From Melastoma dodecandrum (taxonomy: Eukaryota; Streptophyta; Magnoliopsida; Myrtales; Melastomataceae): a stretch of DNA of 64,000 nt. The notes below the pieces were generated by a model, which was not told where the DNA came from, did not search any database, and saw nothing but the letters and a program-made list of their open reading frames with translations. The position numbers and the translations under genes were made by a program. This document shows positions 52,528-63,661 of the stretch, in pieces (within the stretch, counting starts at the first letter, position 1; the number at the start of each line of letters is the position of its first letter). Where the stretch lies: the NCBI GenBank assembly GCA_029817715.1, contig JARUPY010000539.1, positions 1,649,501 to 1,713,500 of the forward strand, written 5' to 3'.

Positions 52528-52710
52528 CTAACAAATCAGGAGAGCTTCTTTCTGGTTCATCAAGATACCAGCCTTTGACAATCTACTTATTACGGCCGAA
52601 TAGGTAAAGACATCAGGAACCAAACCCATGTCATGCATCTCCAAGAGCAGATCTTTAGCAGCCTGAATGAAAGTGTGCCATTGATCAAAAATATTGAATT
52701 GATACCACAC
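52528..52710 (-). pseudogene. Pentatricopeptide-repeat (PPR) protein fragment
   Basis: The minus-strand frame contains AAKDLLLEMHDMGLVPDVFT followed by YSAVISRLSKAG. This is one nearly complete PPR motif: helix A ending in EM, then GLxPDxxTYxxxISxLxKAG, plus the start of a second. Plant PPR proteins have ten or more such repeats and bind organellar RNA. Here only one repeat remains, without start or further repeats in reach, so it is a relic. Confidence 0.6.
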
Positions 52711-52731
52711 TGGGACGTAAAACCAGAAACC

Positions 52732-52909
52732 TTAGGCCCTGTTTGTTAGGAGGAAACAAAGTCCAGTTTCCTGTTTTCGTTTTCTATGAAAATAAGAAAA
52801 CATACTTGTTGGTAGCAGAAAACAAATAAAATTTTTCTAAATTTTCAGAGTAAAATAATTTTTTGGGCACAGAAAACGCACCCGTTTCCGGTTAACAAAC
52901 AAGGCCTAA
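52732..52909. mobile_element. MITE-like non-autonomous DNA transposon
   Basis: A 178-base AT-rich segment without coding capacity has 17-base terminal inverted repeats: TTAGGCCCTGTTTGTTA at 52732 and its complement at 52893-52909, matching at 16 of 17 positions. The ends resemble plant MITEs beginning GGCCCTGTTTG. A TA at each border may be the target duplication; no 8-base duplication was seen, so the superfamily stays open. Confidence 0.75.
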
Positions 52910-53371
52910 ATTTCCTCGAACAATGTGGCCATTAATACATTATAGTCATGCCCAATCTGCAAAACTGTATCCAGGCCGAAACCCAAAACTGTTTGGGCCT
53001 ACAAGATTGTTAATGGGCCTGTGTGACCTAAAACTACCATCTCGCCATGGGGCCTTTTCAGCCGGTGGAAAGGCGAGGGTATTTGCACCGTCCCGTGGAC
53101 GACTTCGACGAGAGGGGTTTGGGTTTGGAAGCTTCTTCTTCTGGGAATCGGGACGCCGCTCGGGTACGTCGCGATCGATCGCGTGCGCGGTTCTTGTAGG
53201 ATCGTTTGATCGGGTAGTAGGAACTGGGCGGCATCGGTTTTTTTTGGGGGGGGGGGGGGGGGCTCGGAGGCCTTTACAAACTGATCGACGTAGTCGTGGT
53301 TTTATATTTTTAGTTTTTTTTTTTAATTAAATGCCCCCTGGCGTATTTGACAGATTGCAGGGATCGTAGAA
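52910..53371 (+). other. CFAP20 promoter and 5' UTR
   Basis: CG-rich from about 53040, followed by eight T and 17 G (53238-53262). An acceptor (GATTGCAG) 11 bases before the CFAP20 ATG indicates a leader intron. The long open frame here is not coding. Confidence 0.45.
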
Positions 53372-54506
53372 ATGTTCAAGAATACTTTCCAGTCCGGATT
53401 CCTATCCATTTTGTACAGCCTCGGGTGCGCGGCTCGCTTTGCTTTGATTCTGTTTGCTGCTTGTTCTGTTTGGGTGATATAAATTTGTAATAATAGGAAT
53501 TGTCTTTGTTCAGGAGCAAGCCGTTGCAGATATGGGATAAGGAAGGTGCGTGGCATTGGATAATCTTTGTTTAGGTGCGTGATTTGTTGTTGTCCTTGAC
53601 TAAGTTTGATTTCCCGTGATTTGTGATGTAGTGGCCAATGGCCATGTGAAACGGCCCATGGATGACGATATTCAGTCGAACGTGCTGGAGATTGTTGGCT
53701 CGAATATTCAGTCCGCCTACATCACTTGCCCGGCCGACCCATCGGCGACGCTCGGGATAAAGCTTCCGTTTTTGGTAATGATTGTCAAGAACATGAAGAA
53801 GTACTTCACGTTTGAGATCCAAGTGCTGGATGACAAGAACGTGAGGCGGCGCTTCCGTGCTTCGAATTTTCAAGTGTGTAAGTTTGCCCTTGTCGTTCCG
53901 CTACTAAGAGATGATGCGTTCTTGACTGTAGCCTTGTTTTGTTATTTGTAATTGGCTACCTTCCCTTTACATTGCCATTTTAATCATAGGTTTAGCTATT
54001 ATCTCATTGTCTTTATTCCCCCTGAAGAATTGTCATTGTCTTTTGGCATTTGCATTTGCATTTGCCTGCTTTAGTCATGGTTTGATTTTGCAGACTATTG
54101 GGTCTCCTTGTAGCGTAAGAAAATGAATATATGACTGATGAGGCGTGAAAACGAATATTGGTTTGCAGACTTCAACTAGAGTGAAGCCATACATATGTAC
54201 CATGCCACTGAAGATGGATGAGGGTTGGAATCAGATTCAGTTGAACCTTTCCGATTTAACCAGGAGGGCATACGGAACCAACTATGTGGAAACATTGAGA
54301 GTCCAGGTACATGCAAACTGTCGTCTCAGACGTATATATTTCTCGGAACGCCTGTACTCTGAGGAGGAACTTCCGCCAGAGTTCAAGTTGTACCTTCCGA
54401 TGCAGGTAAACCTTCCGTCACTCCAGGTTAAACTTGTTAGTTTCGCTTTCTTTGGGACTTGAGACTGAATATTTTCTTGGCTGCTTTCTTCTTCCAGAAA
54501 ACTTAG
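53372..54506 (+). CDS. CFAP20: CFAP20 / BUG22 homologue (cilia- and flagella-associated protein 20)
   Basis: Very conserved eukaryotic protein, in ciliates and animals an inner-junction component of ciliary doublet microtubules. Flowering plants keep it although they lack cilia. Five exons, 53372-53424, 53514-53545, 53632-53873, 54169-54405 and 54498-54506, join exactly in frame to 190 residues (human 193). The sequence starts [20 protein letters not shown] and includes [60 protein letters not shown] and [20 protein letters not shown], ending YLPMQKT. The last exon codes only two residues and the stop. Every conserved block is intact, so the gene is probably functional. Confidence 0.95.
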
Positions 54507-55231
54507 GATCTTTGAAGCAGGGGCTGCCAGAGTTGCTCGTGCTTCTGTTGAAAAGTGAAATCCCCGATGGCTTAGTTAAATTAGTGTAGTACTTTCTTGG
54601 AATGTCTTGATGGATATATTTCATCCCTGTGGTAGCTCGCAGCACCATAATGGTAGAAGGCGTGATCGAGTTCTAGTCATGGAGTAAATTCTTCTTTATA
54701 TGGTCCTGGTTATGAGAATATCATTTTGTTTGAACCAGCGTACTTTATCTGCATTGAATCACATCTGTTGAACATAGAAACAACAAAATCAGAGTCCAAG
54801 ACTAGTTTGTAGCATAACTATGCCAACAAAGTTCTACTGCCAAGTAATTGTGGTGATGCAGACATTGTTGATCCCTCAAATCCATGCCCTCCATGACGAT
54901 GATACAAGGATTTCGATATCACCACCCTAAAAGCTATCCCGAGGGATGACTTTTAGATCCAAGGATTCTGGATTACCAACCCAAAAGTTAGTTTGAAGGG
55001 AAGGAGTGCCCTCTTTCCTTATATACATCGGAAGGACGTCCCCACCCGATGTGAGACTCTTTTTCATGTATAAGACGACACCTTTCGGTAGTCATCGCCA
55101 AGCAAAGCCCAGTAACTAGAGCACGACAAGATATGGGGAGGGAGCTGCAATTATGGTGTGGCCTATTTCATTTTAGGCTGAGGGTTAAACTAAGAAAGAT
55201 AACAAGTAGATACATTTTCTCACTTGACAAC
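54507..55231. other. Intergenic region with a possible LTR-like relic
   Basis: The stretch 54880-55085 (with CACCCTAAAAGCTATCCCGA, CAACCCAAAAGTTAG and CCCGATGTGAGACTCTTTTT) resembles non-coding sequence that I associate with degenerate plant LTRs. No paired LTR or target duplication can be seen. No gene is visible. Confidence 0.35.
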
Positions 55232-56685
55232 TCATCCAACTATATCCAGATCAACTTCCGCATCTGTCTCCCCATCCGCGGCCCCCATTTCTGCCTCGCC
55301 ATCAGCTTCTAGCTGGCCGGACTTGGGTCCTGCCTCCTGGTCGGAGTTCCGCCTCTGGTTTTCATCTGATGTTAAGTTATTGGCACAGGCCAACGTATCA
55401 GTGTCCATTGGGGCTGCATTGGCCTCGCCATCTTCTCCCATCATCATCTGGCTCTCTTGCCTGGGTAAGATCAAAAAGGGAATCAAACAGGTGAGAAATG
55501 CGCCAATGCAACAAGCCCAGACACACCTTAACAAACATAATACAATCTAAGCTATCATAATTGCCAGAAAACGAATGAGAATAGCAAGTTGTTTTCAGTT
55601 GTCAATGAATTCCCGGTTAAATTGATGAAAAGTCCAAGAATAGAAATCTGGACGATGCATCAGCGATTCAGATACCTGAGTTTCTTCAACTTGTTGAGAA
55701 CCGCTCTTCACTTCGTCTTTCTTGGCACGTTTTGATCTTTCATTGGGCTTCACTTGATACTTAGAACAGACATCGGCTGGCAAAATTTCTAAAGGCACGA
55801 CACCTTCAATTCCATGGTTGGAAAACTGCATTTAGACATATTTTCAAAAGCACTTAAATCTAGAGCGAAATCTCTTAGCAAAAAGTCATCTGACAGAGCA
55901 ATACCCGAGAGAACCCTTCCAAGTCCTGCAGAGCAGATAGTCAGAAACCTTTCCAACAGTACACCTATATCATATGAAATTCTATTCAAATGCAAGCACG
56001 ATAAAGGTCGCTTACAGTCAAAACTGCAGGCCTATCACCCAAACAGGAGGCACTCAAACCGAATTTTATGATAAAAATGTTGTACAGAGCCTACTTCACA
56101 GATCTCAAGTTGACTTGAAAAAGGAAAATAACTTGATGAAATTACCCGGTTATTCTTATGGTGATATTCGGCTTCAATGCCAGCAGATGCATCCATCTGC
56201 AGCAAAATTGTACATTTAGAATCCTCAGAATCAGAAGAAGTGAAATCAACAAGCTCAAGAAATATGGGATCAAAAGATACTCTTTCTAGAGGTGCTCAGA
56301 TAAACAATAGTACTAAAAGTGTAATGAAGGTGTTAATATGGCAAAAATGGCAGAAGACAATAAATCATAACCATGCTTACATCTTCAGCCATCGGCTTCC
56401 TATAATCCACAACAGCTGGAGTCCTAACACGATGAGGATCGGTCAATAAATTCTGCGTGATAATGTCATTAGAAGGAGGCAACAAAGAAAACATGACTAA
56501 TTCTAAGACAGTTCTCAATTTTCTTCAGAAAAATGGAGCCATTCCCAGAAGTACAAGCTGACAAGGGTGGTGGCTCTAAAACCAAAACTCAAAGAGAAAA
56601 CCTGAGGCTGTACGGCTTCTCGAACAGTTTGGAGGGCGAAAATCTCTGGCGGGCCGCATTCCAAAATCACCTTCTTGAAAGCTTC
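55232..56685 (-). pseudogene. THO1: Internally deleted THO1/HPR1 (THO complex subunit 1) pseudogene
   Basis: THO1 is a core THO/TREX subunit for mRNA export, normally about 600 residues. Only the start and the end of the gene remain, with introns kept. Exon 56602-56685 codes AFKKVILECGPPEIFALQTV plus REAVQPQ (N-terminus). The next exon, 56381-56452, already codes TDPHRVRTPAVVDYRKPMAE, near residue 480 of the normal protein. Exons 56146-56196 (ASAGIEAEYHHKNNR), 55905-55964 (VYCWKGF then stop), 55676-55825 (GIEGVVPLEILPADV, KRAKKDE) and 55232-55460 (acidic tail, QEAGPKSGQLEADGEAEMGA) follow. The middle, including KQTKLAQDENQ onward, is absent. A TGA at 55941-55943 replaces a conserved Arg codon, and the last exon is out of phase. 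The 5' exon with the start codon was not identified. Confidence 0.88.
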
Positions 56686-58144
56686 CTGGAAAGAGTGGAA
56701 GCAAAAGGTAAGCAACTAGCCTAATAAAAGAAAACAGCGAAAAACCAACTTCCCTGACAGCATACAACACGCCCCAATGCCTCGTTACTAAACAAATCCA
56801 AATTCTGATAATCAAATTAAAAAAAATCAATCTGGGCCAACGCATCGAACCAAGAAAGAAATTTTCACAACTAAATCTCCTAACCATGATTTGAGCACTG
56901 GCTCCGGGTCTTGCGAGAACTCTCAAATGGGAAGTGAAGTCATCGAGTCGGTGCAGTAAATTTCCAAAAGAAAAACAAGAACTCGACTTGAATTGGTAAA
57001 TCTATCAGAAGGCAGAAAACGAGCAATATCCCAACAGCAGGGAGCGCTTTCCGAATCAAAGAAGAAAGAATGAAACAGCCGTTTGCCATTTTTCCGCGAC
57101 TTGTCAAGGGACAAGGGAGAGGATCACTTTCTAGCCCAGAGACTTCAGGTGTCTCCCATCCCGACAAAGTCCCAGGTTGTAGGTTTTCGATTTCAGAAAG
57201 AAATTGCAAATCATAAAGGTGTAATTGGAGGCCCGGGAGAATCATCAAGCCTTTAGCGGCCATTACTGCGAAGGCCCGACCCGGTTACAAGAATCCCGCC
57301 ATAAAACTCCTCCTTCAATCACATTCAGATACAGATGAGGATTCGTCCATCTACCCGTCTTATCTCGTAATTCCTCCGATATACCATCTCCCGCTTAAAC
57401 AGAAAAATACAACCTTAACCTCGTTTTCTTCCCCCCCAGCCCCAGCCCCACCCCTCTCTCTCTCTCTTTCTATCTCTTCTCTTTTATTTTTTGGTGGGAA
57501 AAGAGGAATCCCTTCCCTCCCTCCCTGCCTCCCTCCCTCCCTCTTCATCAACCCTAAACCCCCAAACCCAAGCCGTACCCATCATCCCTTTCCTGTTCAA
57601 AGCCAGAAAGTTTGCGCCTTTCCGGTCCCCATCCCTCGCTGAAGTCAGGGAGCTTTCCGGGTCGCCGTCTCAGGTACTGTTTATGCCAGCGGGGGTACTG
57701 GATCTGTGTCAGTGTGGCCTGCTTGGGTGCTATTGGGCGTTTTGAAGTCAGTTTTTGAGTTCGGCTCGGACGTAATTGTTCGGATTATCTGGTGAATGTT
57801 CTGGGTTAGATTGTCGGGGAGGTTTGGATTTGGATTTCCTCCCCTTCTCTTATTTGTTGATTTTGAACCACAAGGGTTTCGGATCCTTTAAATTTTTCGT
57901 TTGATCTGTCGTTTTTAAAGTCCAGGTTGCACTGTTCGCCGTGATTATGGATGCTGTCGGCATTCCATTGTGCTTTTTTTTTTGCTGCAGTCTCACCTCT
58001 CTTTTTTGGGTCATTCTCTTATTGGTGGTTTAAGCTAGTCAAGTCTTCTCCTTTCGGTTAGAAGATTTTCATCATGCCTGCTATGGGGTTGTCTAATTTT
58101 TTTCTGTTGTTTTAGTTCGGACTGTGTAACCGAGATCGTTCAAT
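56686..58144. promoter_or_regulatory. Divergent region between THO1 pseudogene and RBR1, with RBR1 leader
   Basis: Holds the presumed shared promoter around 57270-57480 and the RBR1 5' UTR. A (CT)n-rich block lies near 57451-57480 and CCCTCCC repeats near 57515-57545. A 5' UTR intron is likely from GTACTG at about 57674 to an acceptor near 58116. AATCCCGCC at 57292-57300 is one mismatch from the E2F consensus. The ATG at 57263 on the minus strand opens a frame without THO1 resemblance. Confidence 0.45.
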
Positions 58145-61100
58145 ATGGAAGAAATTAAGCCGTGTGTTTCAAACCCAAGTCCTAACGCTACAAAAGACGG
58201 TAGTTCTGGTGATGCCCATGCCTATGAGTTGAGGTTTGAGGAGTTATGCAAGGTGAGCTTTTTGCAACAACTTGGGGTTTCACCTTTTATTTGTCTTGAG
58301 AAATGCACTTTTCAATGTTTCTGAGGTTTTCGTGGATTATTTGTGTATTTCAGAAGAAATTGCTTTTGGATGAGGCTACTTATTCCGCATCAATGAAGCT
58401 GTTCAAAGACACCAAGCATTTGTTGTTGACTAATACATCTGTATTTGGAGGTGGAACGGTATGCAATGCCACTTCCCTTTATGTCGGATGTTTGTTTTTC
58501 TGTTTATATCCTTGAACTGATTTTGAAATTCATTGACAGGGGGAGGAAGCTGTGTGTTATTGGTTTGCCTTTGTTTTGTACTCAATTAGTAGGTTAACTG
58601 AAGGGAATGAAGAAAGAAGAATCTCCGGTAGTGGATTTTCTCTCTGTCAGATACTCAAAGCTGCAGAACTTAAGTATGCGCATATTGAAAAACAAAAATT
58701 ATTTTATTTGTGCATATAATGTTTTTAGATGCCATAATATATTTCTTGATTTGCAGTATGGTAGATTTTTTCAGAGAACTTCCACATTTTCTTGTCAAGG
58801 CTGGCCCAATTTTAAGCATCATACATGGAAAAAGCTGGAAGAACAAACTTGAGGTGCTGGGCAATAACAACTAAAATTTTTAATTGTTGTTGGTCTATTG
58901 AAATAGTCCTTTCTAATTGATTGAAGATGTCCTTTGTGTTTTCTCTAATCAGGCAAAGGAGCTGCAGGCTAACTTTGTGCAGCTGAGTCATCTGAGCAAG
59001 TTGGCTTCTTATCTAAATCATTAATTCTTTTGAATGCCTTCCTACTTTTTTATTAGTCAATTAGTTCCTCCTTTAATTGTGGCAAAAAAGCCCAGAGTGC
59101 ATTAGTTGCAGGCGTACCTTCTTTTAATGTGCATTAATTTAATCATGATCGTTATCACTATGGTTTCTTCTTCCTTTGTGCAATTCCTTATTACACAACT
59201 ATTTGTTATTAAATCCAATTGCTACCAAAATTTTTTTTTCATGAAATATGTTGTTGCTTTGTTGCTGTCTTATATGCACGCAACATTGATGATGATCTTT
59301 TCCTGTATGTTTTTAAAAAGGTATTATAAGCGAGCGTTCTCCGAACACTTTTTGATATATGAAGCAAAAGATGGAAATGTGTCAGAAGGCCCCAGCACAT
59401 CCAACAAGGTGTCAGATTATCAGCGTTTTGGGTGGATGCTGTTTTTGGCACTTCGTGTACATGCATTCGGCCGTATCAAGAACATTGTCACTTGCATGAA
59501 TGGCTTTGTTAGTATCCTGGTCAGTCACTCCTCTTGCTACTGTCTTTGTATCTGCCTAACTATTAAACAACACATGCTGAAACAACTTTTGATGGATTTT
59601 AATCATTGTCTTTCGGCTTCCGTTTTTGCATATGATAGGTTATCATGATAGTTCATCTTCCTGCCTGCTTCCGGAATTTCAGTCTGTCCGATGCATCTCG
59701 TTTTGGTAAATCGTCTCTCTCTCTGATTCTTTCATGCCTTGGAGATCCACACATTTTTATAACAAGCTAATTTGATGATAATTTTACCATGTTATTCAGT
59801 TAGAAGTGATAAAGGTGTTGACCTTGTTGCGTCACTGTGCAAAATTTATGAAACCTCAGAAGATGAGGTGAGGAAAACCTTGGAGCAGGCCAATAATTTA
59901 ATTTCAACTATATTGAAGAAGGTGTCACATCCTGCCTCCGGATGCAAACAGGAAAATTTGAATGATATTGATTGTGGTACGGTGAATGATTTCATTAAAT
60001 AGCTTACTGGGATCTCAAAGAACTTCTATGCCATTATGTCCACACGGGTATGTGATTGCGACATCTTTGTGTCGGAATGCAGATGGCTTGATATATTTTG
60101 AGGACCTCATGGATGAATCCTCGTTGTCTTCCAGTTTAAGTGCTCTAGAAAGGGATTATGAAAATTCGGTGCAATGTAAAGGTCAGTTGGATGAAAGGGT
60201 CTTTCTTAATGAGGAGGATAGCTTACTTGGATCGGGAACCTTGTCAGGTGATGCCAGTAGTATGAGTGGCGCCAAGGTATTCCTGCATGTCTCATTAGAA
60301 GTATTTATTTTTCTGTGTTTGAATTACTGTGGATTTTATTGGTTCTCTTATTTCTCTTTTTGCAGAGGAAGTTTGATGCCTTCTCCTCCCCATCAAAAAC
60401 TATTACCAATCCATTGTCTCCATACCGATCCCCTTCCTCCCATGTTAACGGTATTGTTGGCAACAACAATGGTGTTAGGGTGACTGCTGCTACTCCTGTA
60501 AGTACAGCCCTGACAACCGCTAAATGGCTTCGAACTGTTGTGTCTCCTCTTCCTTCCGAACCTTCAGCTGAGTTGAAAACATTCCTCGCATCTTGCGACA
60601 AGGATATCACAGATGATGTGATACGTAGGGTCAATGTGATATTGGAGGCTATCTTCCCTAATACTGTTCTTGGGGAGCGTTCTGCCACTGGTGGCCTGCA
60701 GAGTGCTAATCTCATGGACAACATATGGGCAGAGCAAAGGAGGCTTGAGGCAATGAAGTTGTACTATAGGGTGTTGGAAGCCATGTGCAGAGCAGAGGCT
60801 CAAATTCTTCACTCCAATAATTTGACTTCATTGTTAACAAATGAGAGATTCCACAGGTGTATGCTTGCTTGTTCTGCTGAATTAGTTCTAGCAACACATA
60901 AGACCGTCACAATGTTGTTTCCTGCTGTCCTGGAGAGAACTGGAATTACAGCTTTTGATCTGAGTAAAGTGATAGAAAGTTTTGTTAGACATGAGGAATC
61001 CCTGCCAAGGGAACTGAGGAGGCATCTGAATACATTGGAAGAGCGACTTCTTGAAAAAATGGTCTGGGAGAAGGGTTCTTCAATGTACAATTCCTTGATA

Positions 61101-63124
61101 GTGGCAAAACCAGCCCTTGCAGCAGAGATTAATCGCCTTAGTTTATTAGCCGAACCAATGCCTTCTCTAGATGCAATTGCCATTCATATAAACTACTCCT
61201 CTGGAGGATTGTCCCAATCACCTTTGCAAAAGCATGAGACTTCTTCTGGTATATTTCTTTTTCTACTTAGATTGAGTTTTATAAAGCATATGGTTGTCAT
61301 GTCAATCACCTTTCTGTAGCATTGTTTGCCATCAATGCCTACTTTGATTATTCTTTTGGGACATTGATCAAGAAAATCAACGAGCGATTTTTGTATGATC
61401 ATCCAGGACAAAATGGTGACATCAGGTCACCAAAAAGGCCTTGTGTAGACTATCGTAGTGTACTAGTTGAAAGGAATTCCTTTACCTCTCCCGTAAAAGA
61501 TCGGCTTTTAGCCTTCAGTTGTATGAAGTCCAAGTTGCCTCCACCTCCATTACAATCTGCATTTGCCAGGTATGCTTTACATTAGAGCATTAGTATTATG
61601 CTTGCCGCAGTATTACCTCTCATTATATGATGATGTGTAACTTCGTAATTTTGCAGTCCAACACGACCGCATCCAGGAGGTGGAGGTGAGACGTGTGCAG
61701 AAACAGGAATAAACATATTATTTACCAAGGTCCTGAAACCTGCATTTGTCTAGTGAATTTTGTTATGAAAAGCATGCCAGTGTGCTTTCATAATTATGAT
61801 TTTAAAGCTCTGGTTTCTGCTTCTCCCTTTTGGAAGATGTTCTTCTTAATGAGCATTTCTCGCTGCAGTTATATAGTGTCTTACTCTTTGCTCAATATGC
61901 TTGTTGTAATAGATTACAAAGCTAGCAGCAGTTAGAATCAATGGCATGCTCGAAAGGTTACAATTGTCCCAGCAAATAAAGGAGAGTGTGTACTCCCTTT
62001 TCCAGCAGATACTTAATCGGCGGACATCTCTCTTCTTTAACCGACATATTGACCAGATAATCCTCTGTTCTTTCTATGGTGTTGCAAAGGTTTGTGTTTT
62101 AGCGATCTTTGATAATTTAGGGTCGTTGATAGCATTCATTTCTTCCTTCCTGATCCTTGTTATTTTTCTAACTTGTAGATATCTCAAACTAGTTTAACCT
62201 TCAAGGAGATAATTAACAACTACAGGAAGCAACCTCACTGCAAGCCACAAGTATTTCGGAATGTCTTTGTTGACTGGTCGTCAGCTCCATGGAGCGGGGT
62301 ATGCCATTTCGTTGAGTTATTCTCTGCAGGGAATGTGAGTATGTAAATTGATAAGTAACACTTAACTTCTTTGAAAGCAGAAAACTGGACACGATCATGT
62401 AGATATTATCACGTTCTACAATGAGATGTTCATTCCTTCTGTAAAGCCTCTTCTGGTTGAACTTGGCCTGGGGAAGGCTTCAAGGAGTAACACAGTTCCT
62501 GAAGTTGGCATGAATGATGGTAATCTGTTGCGTGAACTTATATGTTATTTTGGGAAGACTTCTGACCTGATGTTCTTTTCTCAATGACCATGATCAATCA
62601 GCTCAATGTCCCGCATCACCTAAGACATCCACGTTTCCAAACTTGCCAGACATGTCCCCGAAGAAAATTTCCGCGTCGCATAACGTCTATGTGTCTCCCT
62701 TGAGATCGTCTAAGGTATTTATCATGTGCTTAAATGAAATTTTGGTGAAGTCGTGTTTTGGTTCCCCGTGGTTTTATTTCTAATCGGTGGTTTACAGATG
62801 GATGCCTCTATATCTCATAGCTCGAGAAGCTACTATGCCTGTGTGGGAGAAAGCACTCATGCCTATCAAAGCCCATCCAAAGATCTTGCCGCCATAAATG
62901 ATCGCTTAAACGGGTGCGTCCCTTGTATCGACCTTGAGCATTTAAGGGTCGGAATGGAAATTGATGATCTTAATTCATTTGGCAGTAACCGGAAAGTACG
63001 AGGTGCTCTCAACTTTGATGTAGATGCTGGCTTGGTCAGTGACTCTGTGGTGGCGAACAGTCTTTGCCTTCAAAATGGGAGCTTTGCATCATCTACCAGT
63101 GCTTCTATGCCTGAGCGATCCTGA
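58145..63124 (+). CDS. RBR1: Retinoblastoma-related protein (RBR1)
   Basis: Cell-cycle repressor that binds E2F/DP and is released by cyclin D-CDK phosphorylation. It starts [20 protein letters not shown] at 58145. About 17-18 exons keep frame where I checked. The N-terminal domain includes [38 protein letters not shown] and [19 protein letters not shown]. Pocket A lies mainly in the long exon 60366-61248 ([40 protein letters not shown]). The spacer has [20 protein letters not shown] and [19 protein letters not shown]. Pocket B has [40 protein letters not shown] and [20 protein letters not shown]. The C-terminal part has [20 protein letters not shown] and the conserved [20 protein letters not shown], with CDK-type S/T-P sites. 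It ends SMPERS. AATAAA follows at 63157. A 72-base optional intron lies in the last exon. Confidence 0.95.
62914..62985 (+). other. 72-base in-frame optional intron (exitron-like) in RBR1
   Basis: A GTGCGT donor and TTTGGCAG acceptor flank exactly 72 bases (3 x 24) without an in-frame stop, with a CTTAAT branch-like motif 18 bases upstream of the acceptor. Removing it gives [15 protein letters not shown], the usual plant RBR sequence. Keeping it inserts 24 residues (starting [20 protein letters not shown]). Confidence 0.8.
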
Positions 63125-63661
63125 GAATCATGACTTGGTGTGGGGTTGCCACTGTAAATAAAGCATAGATCACATTCTCTGGTCATGAGCTAACTTAACT
63201 GGAGAAAGGTGAGCGGTGTTCCTATGTCTAATAGCTGCCCCTGAACCCATACGTGTCCACCCTGTCAAGTGGCGTTTGGTTGGTTGCTTCACTTTCGCAA
63301 GTGAAGTAATTTAAAAAATATTTCGTAAAATAATGTAGATGATTTCATCCTCGCCGGAAGAAGAAGAAGAAGATTCGTCATCGATCATCCGGATGGAATC
63401 TGAACTCATGTCTCCTGCTGTCGATGCGATCGCAATGCAGCGACGGTGACGGTTAAACCCTCAACCGAACCTTCTCTCTTCTTTTTTCGGGCCTTCTTCT
63501 TTCATAAAGGCTTAATTTTTCAGTGCCGAGCCACAACAAAAGCGAAAGCCCGACCCGAATCTCTTCCCGATCCCAACGCCCCTGTTGGAGTCGGCTGCGA
63601 GTGAAGTTGCGGTTGCTGTGAACGGCGGGGGCGGCGAGGCGAGATATCTGGTTGCGACAGG
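63125..63661. other. Spacer between RBR1 and the B14/NDUFA6 gene
   Basis: RBR1 3' UTR with AATAAA at 63157-63162, then a short promoter with a GAA run near 63357-63373 and a CG-rich leader from about 63540. No additional gene. Confidence 0.5.

Noticed and set aside
57097..57263. ATG at 57263 (MAAKGLMILPG) as first exon of THO1
   Set aside because: No similarity to any THO1 N-terminus I know (which starts close to the AFKKVIL exon), and no suitable donor linking in phase was evident.
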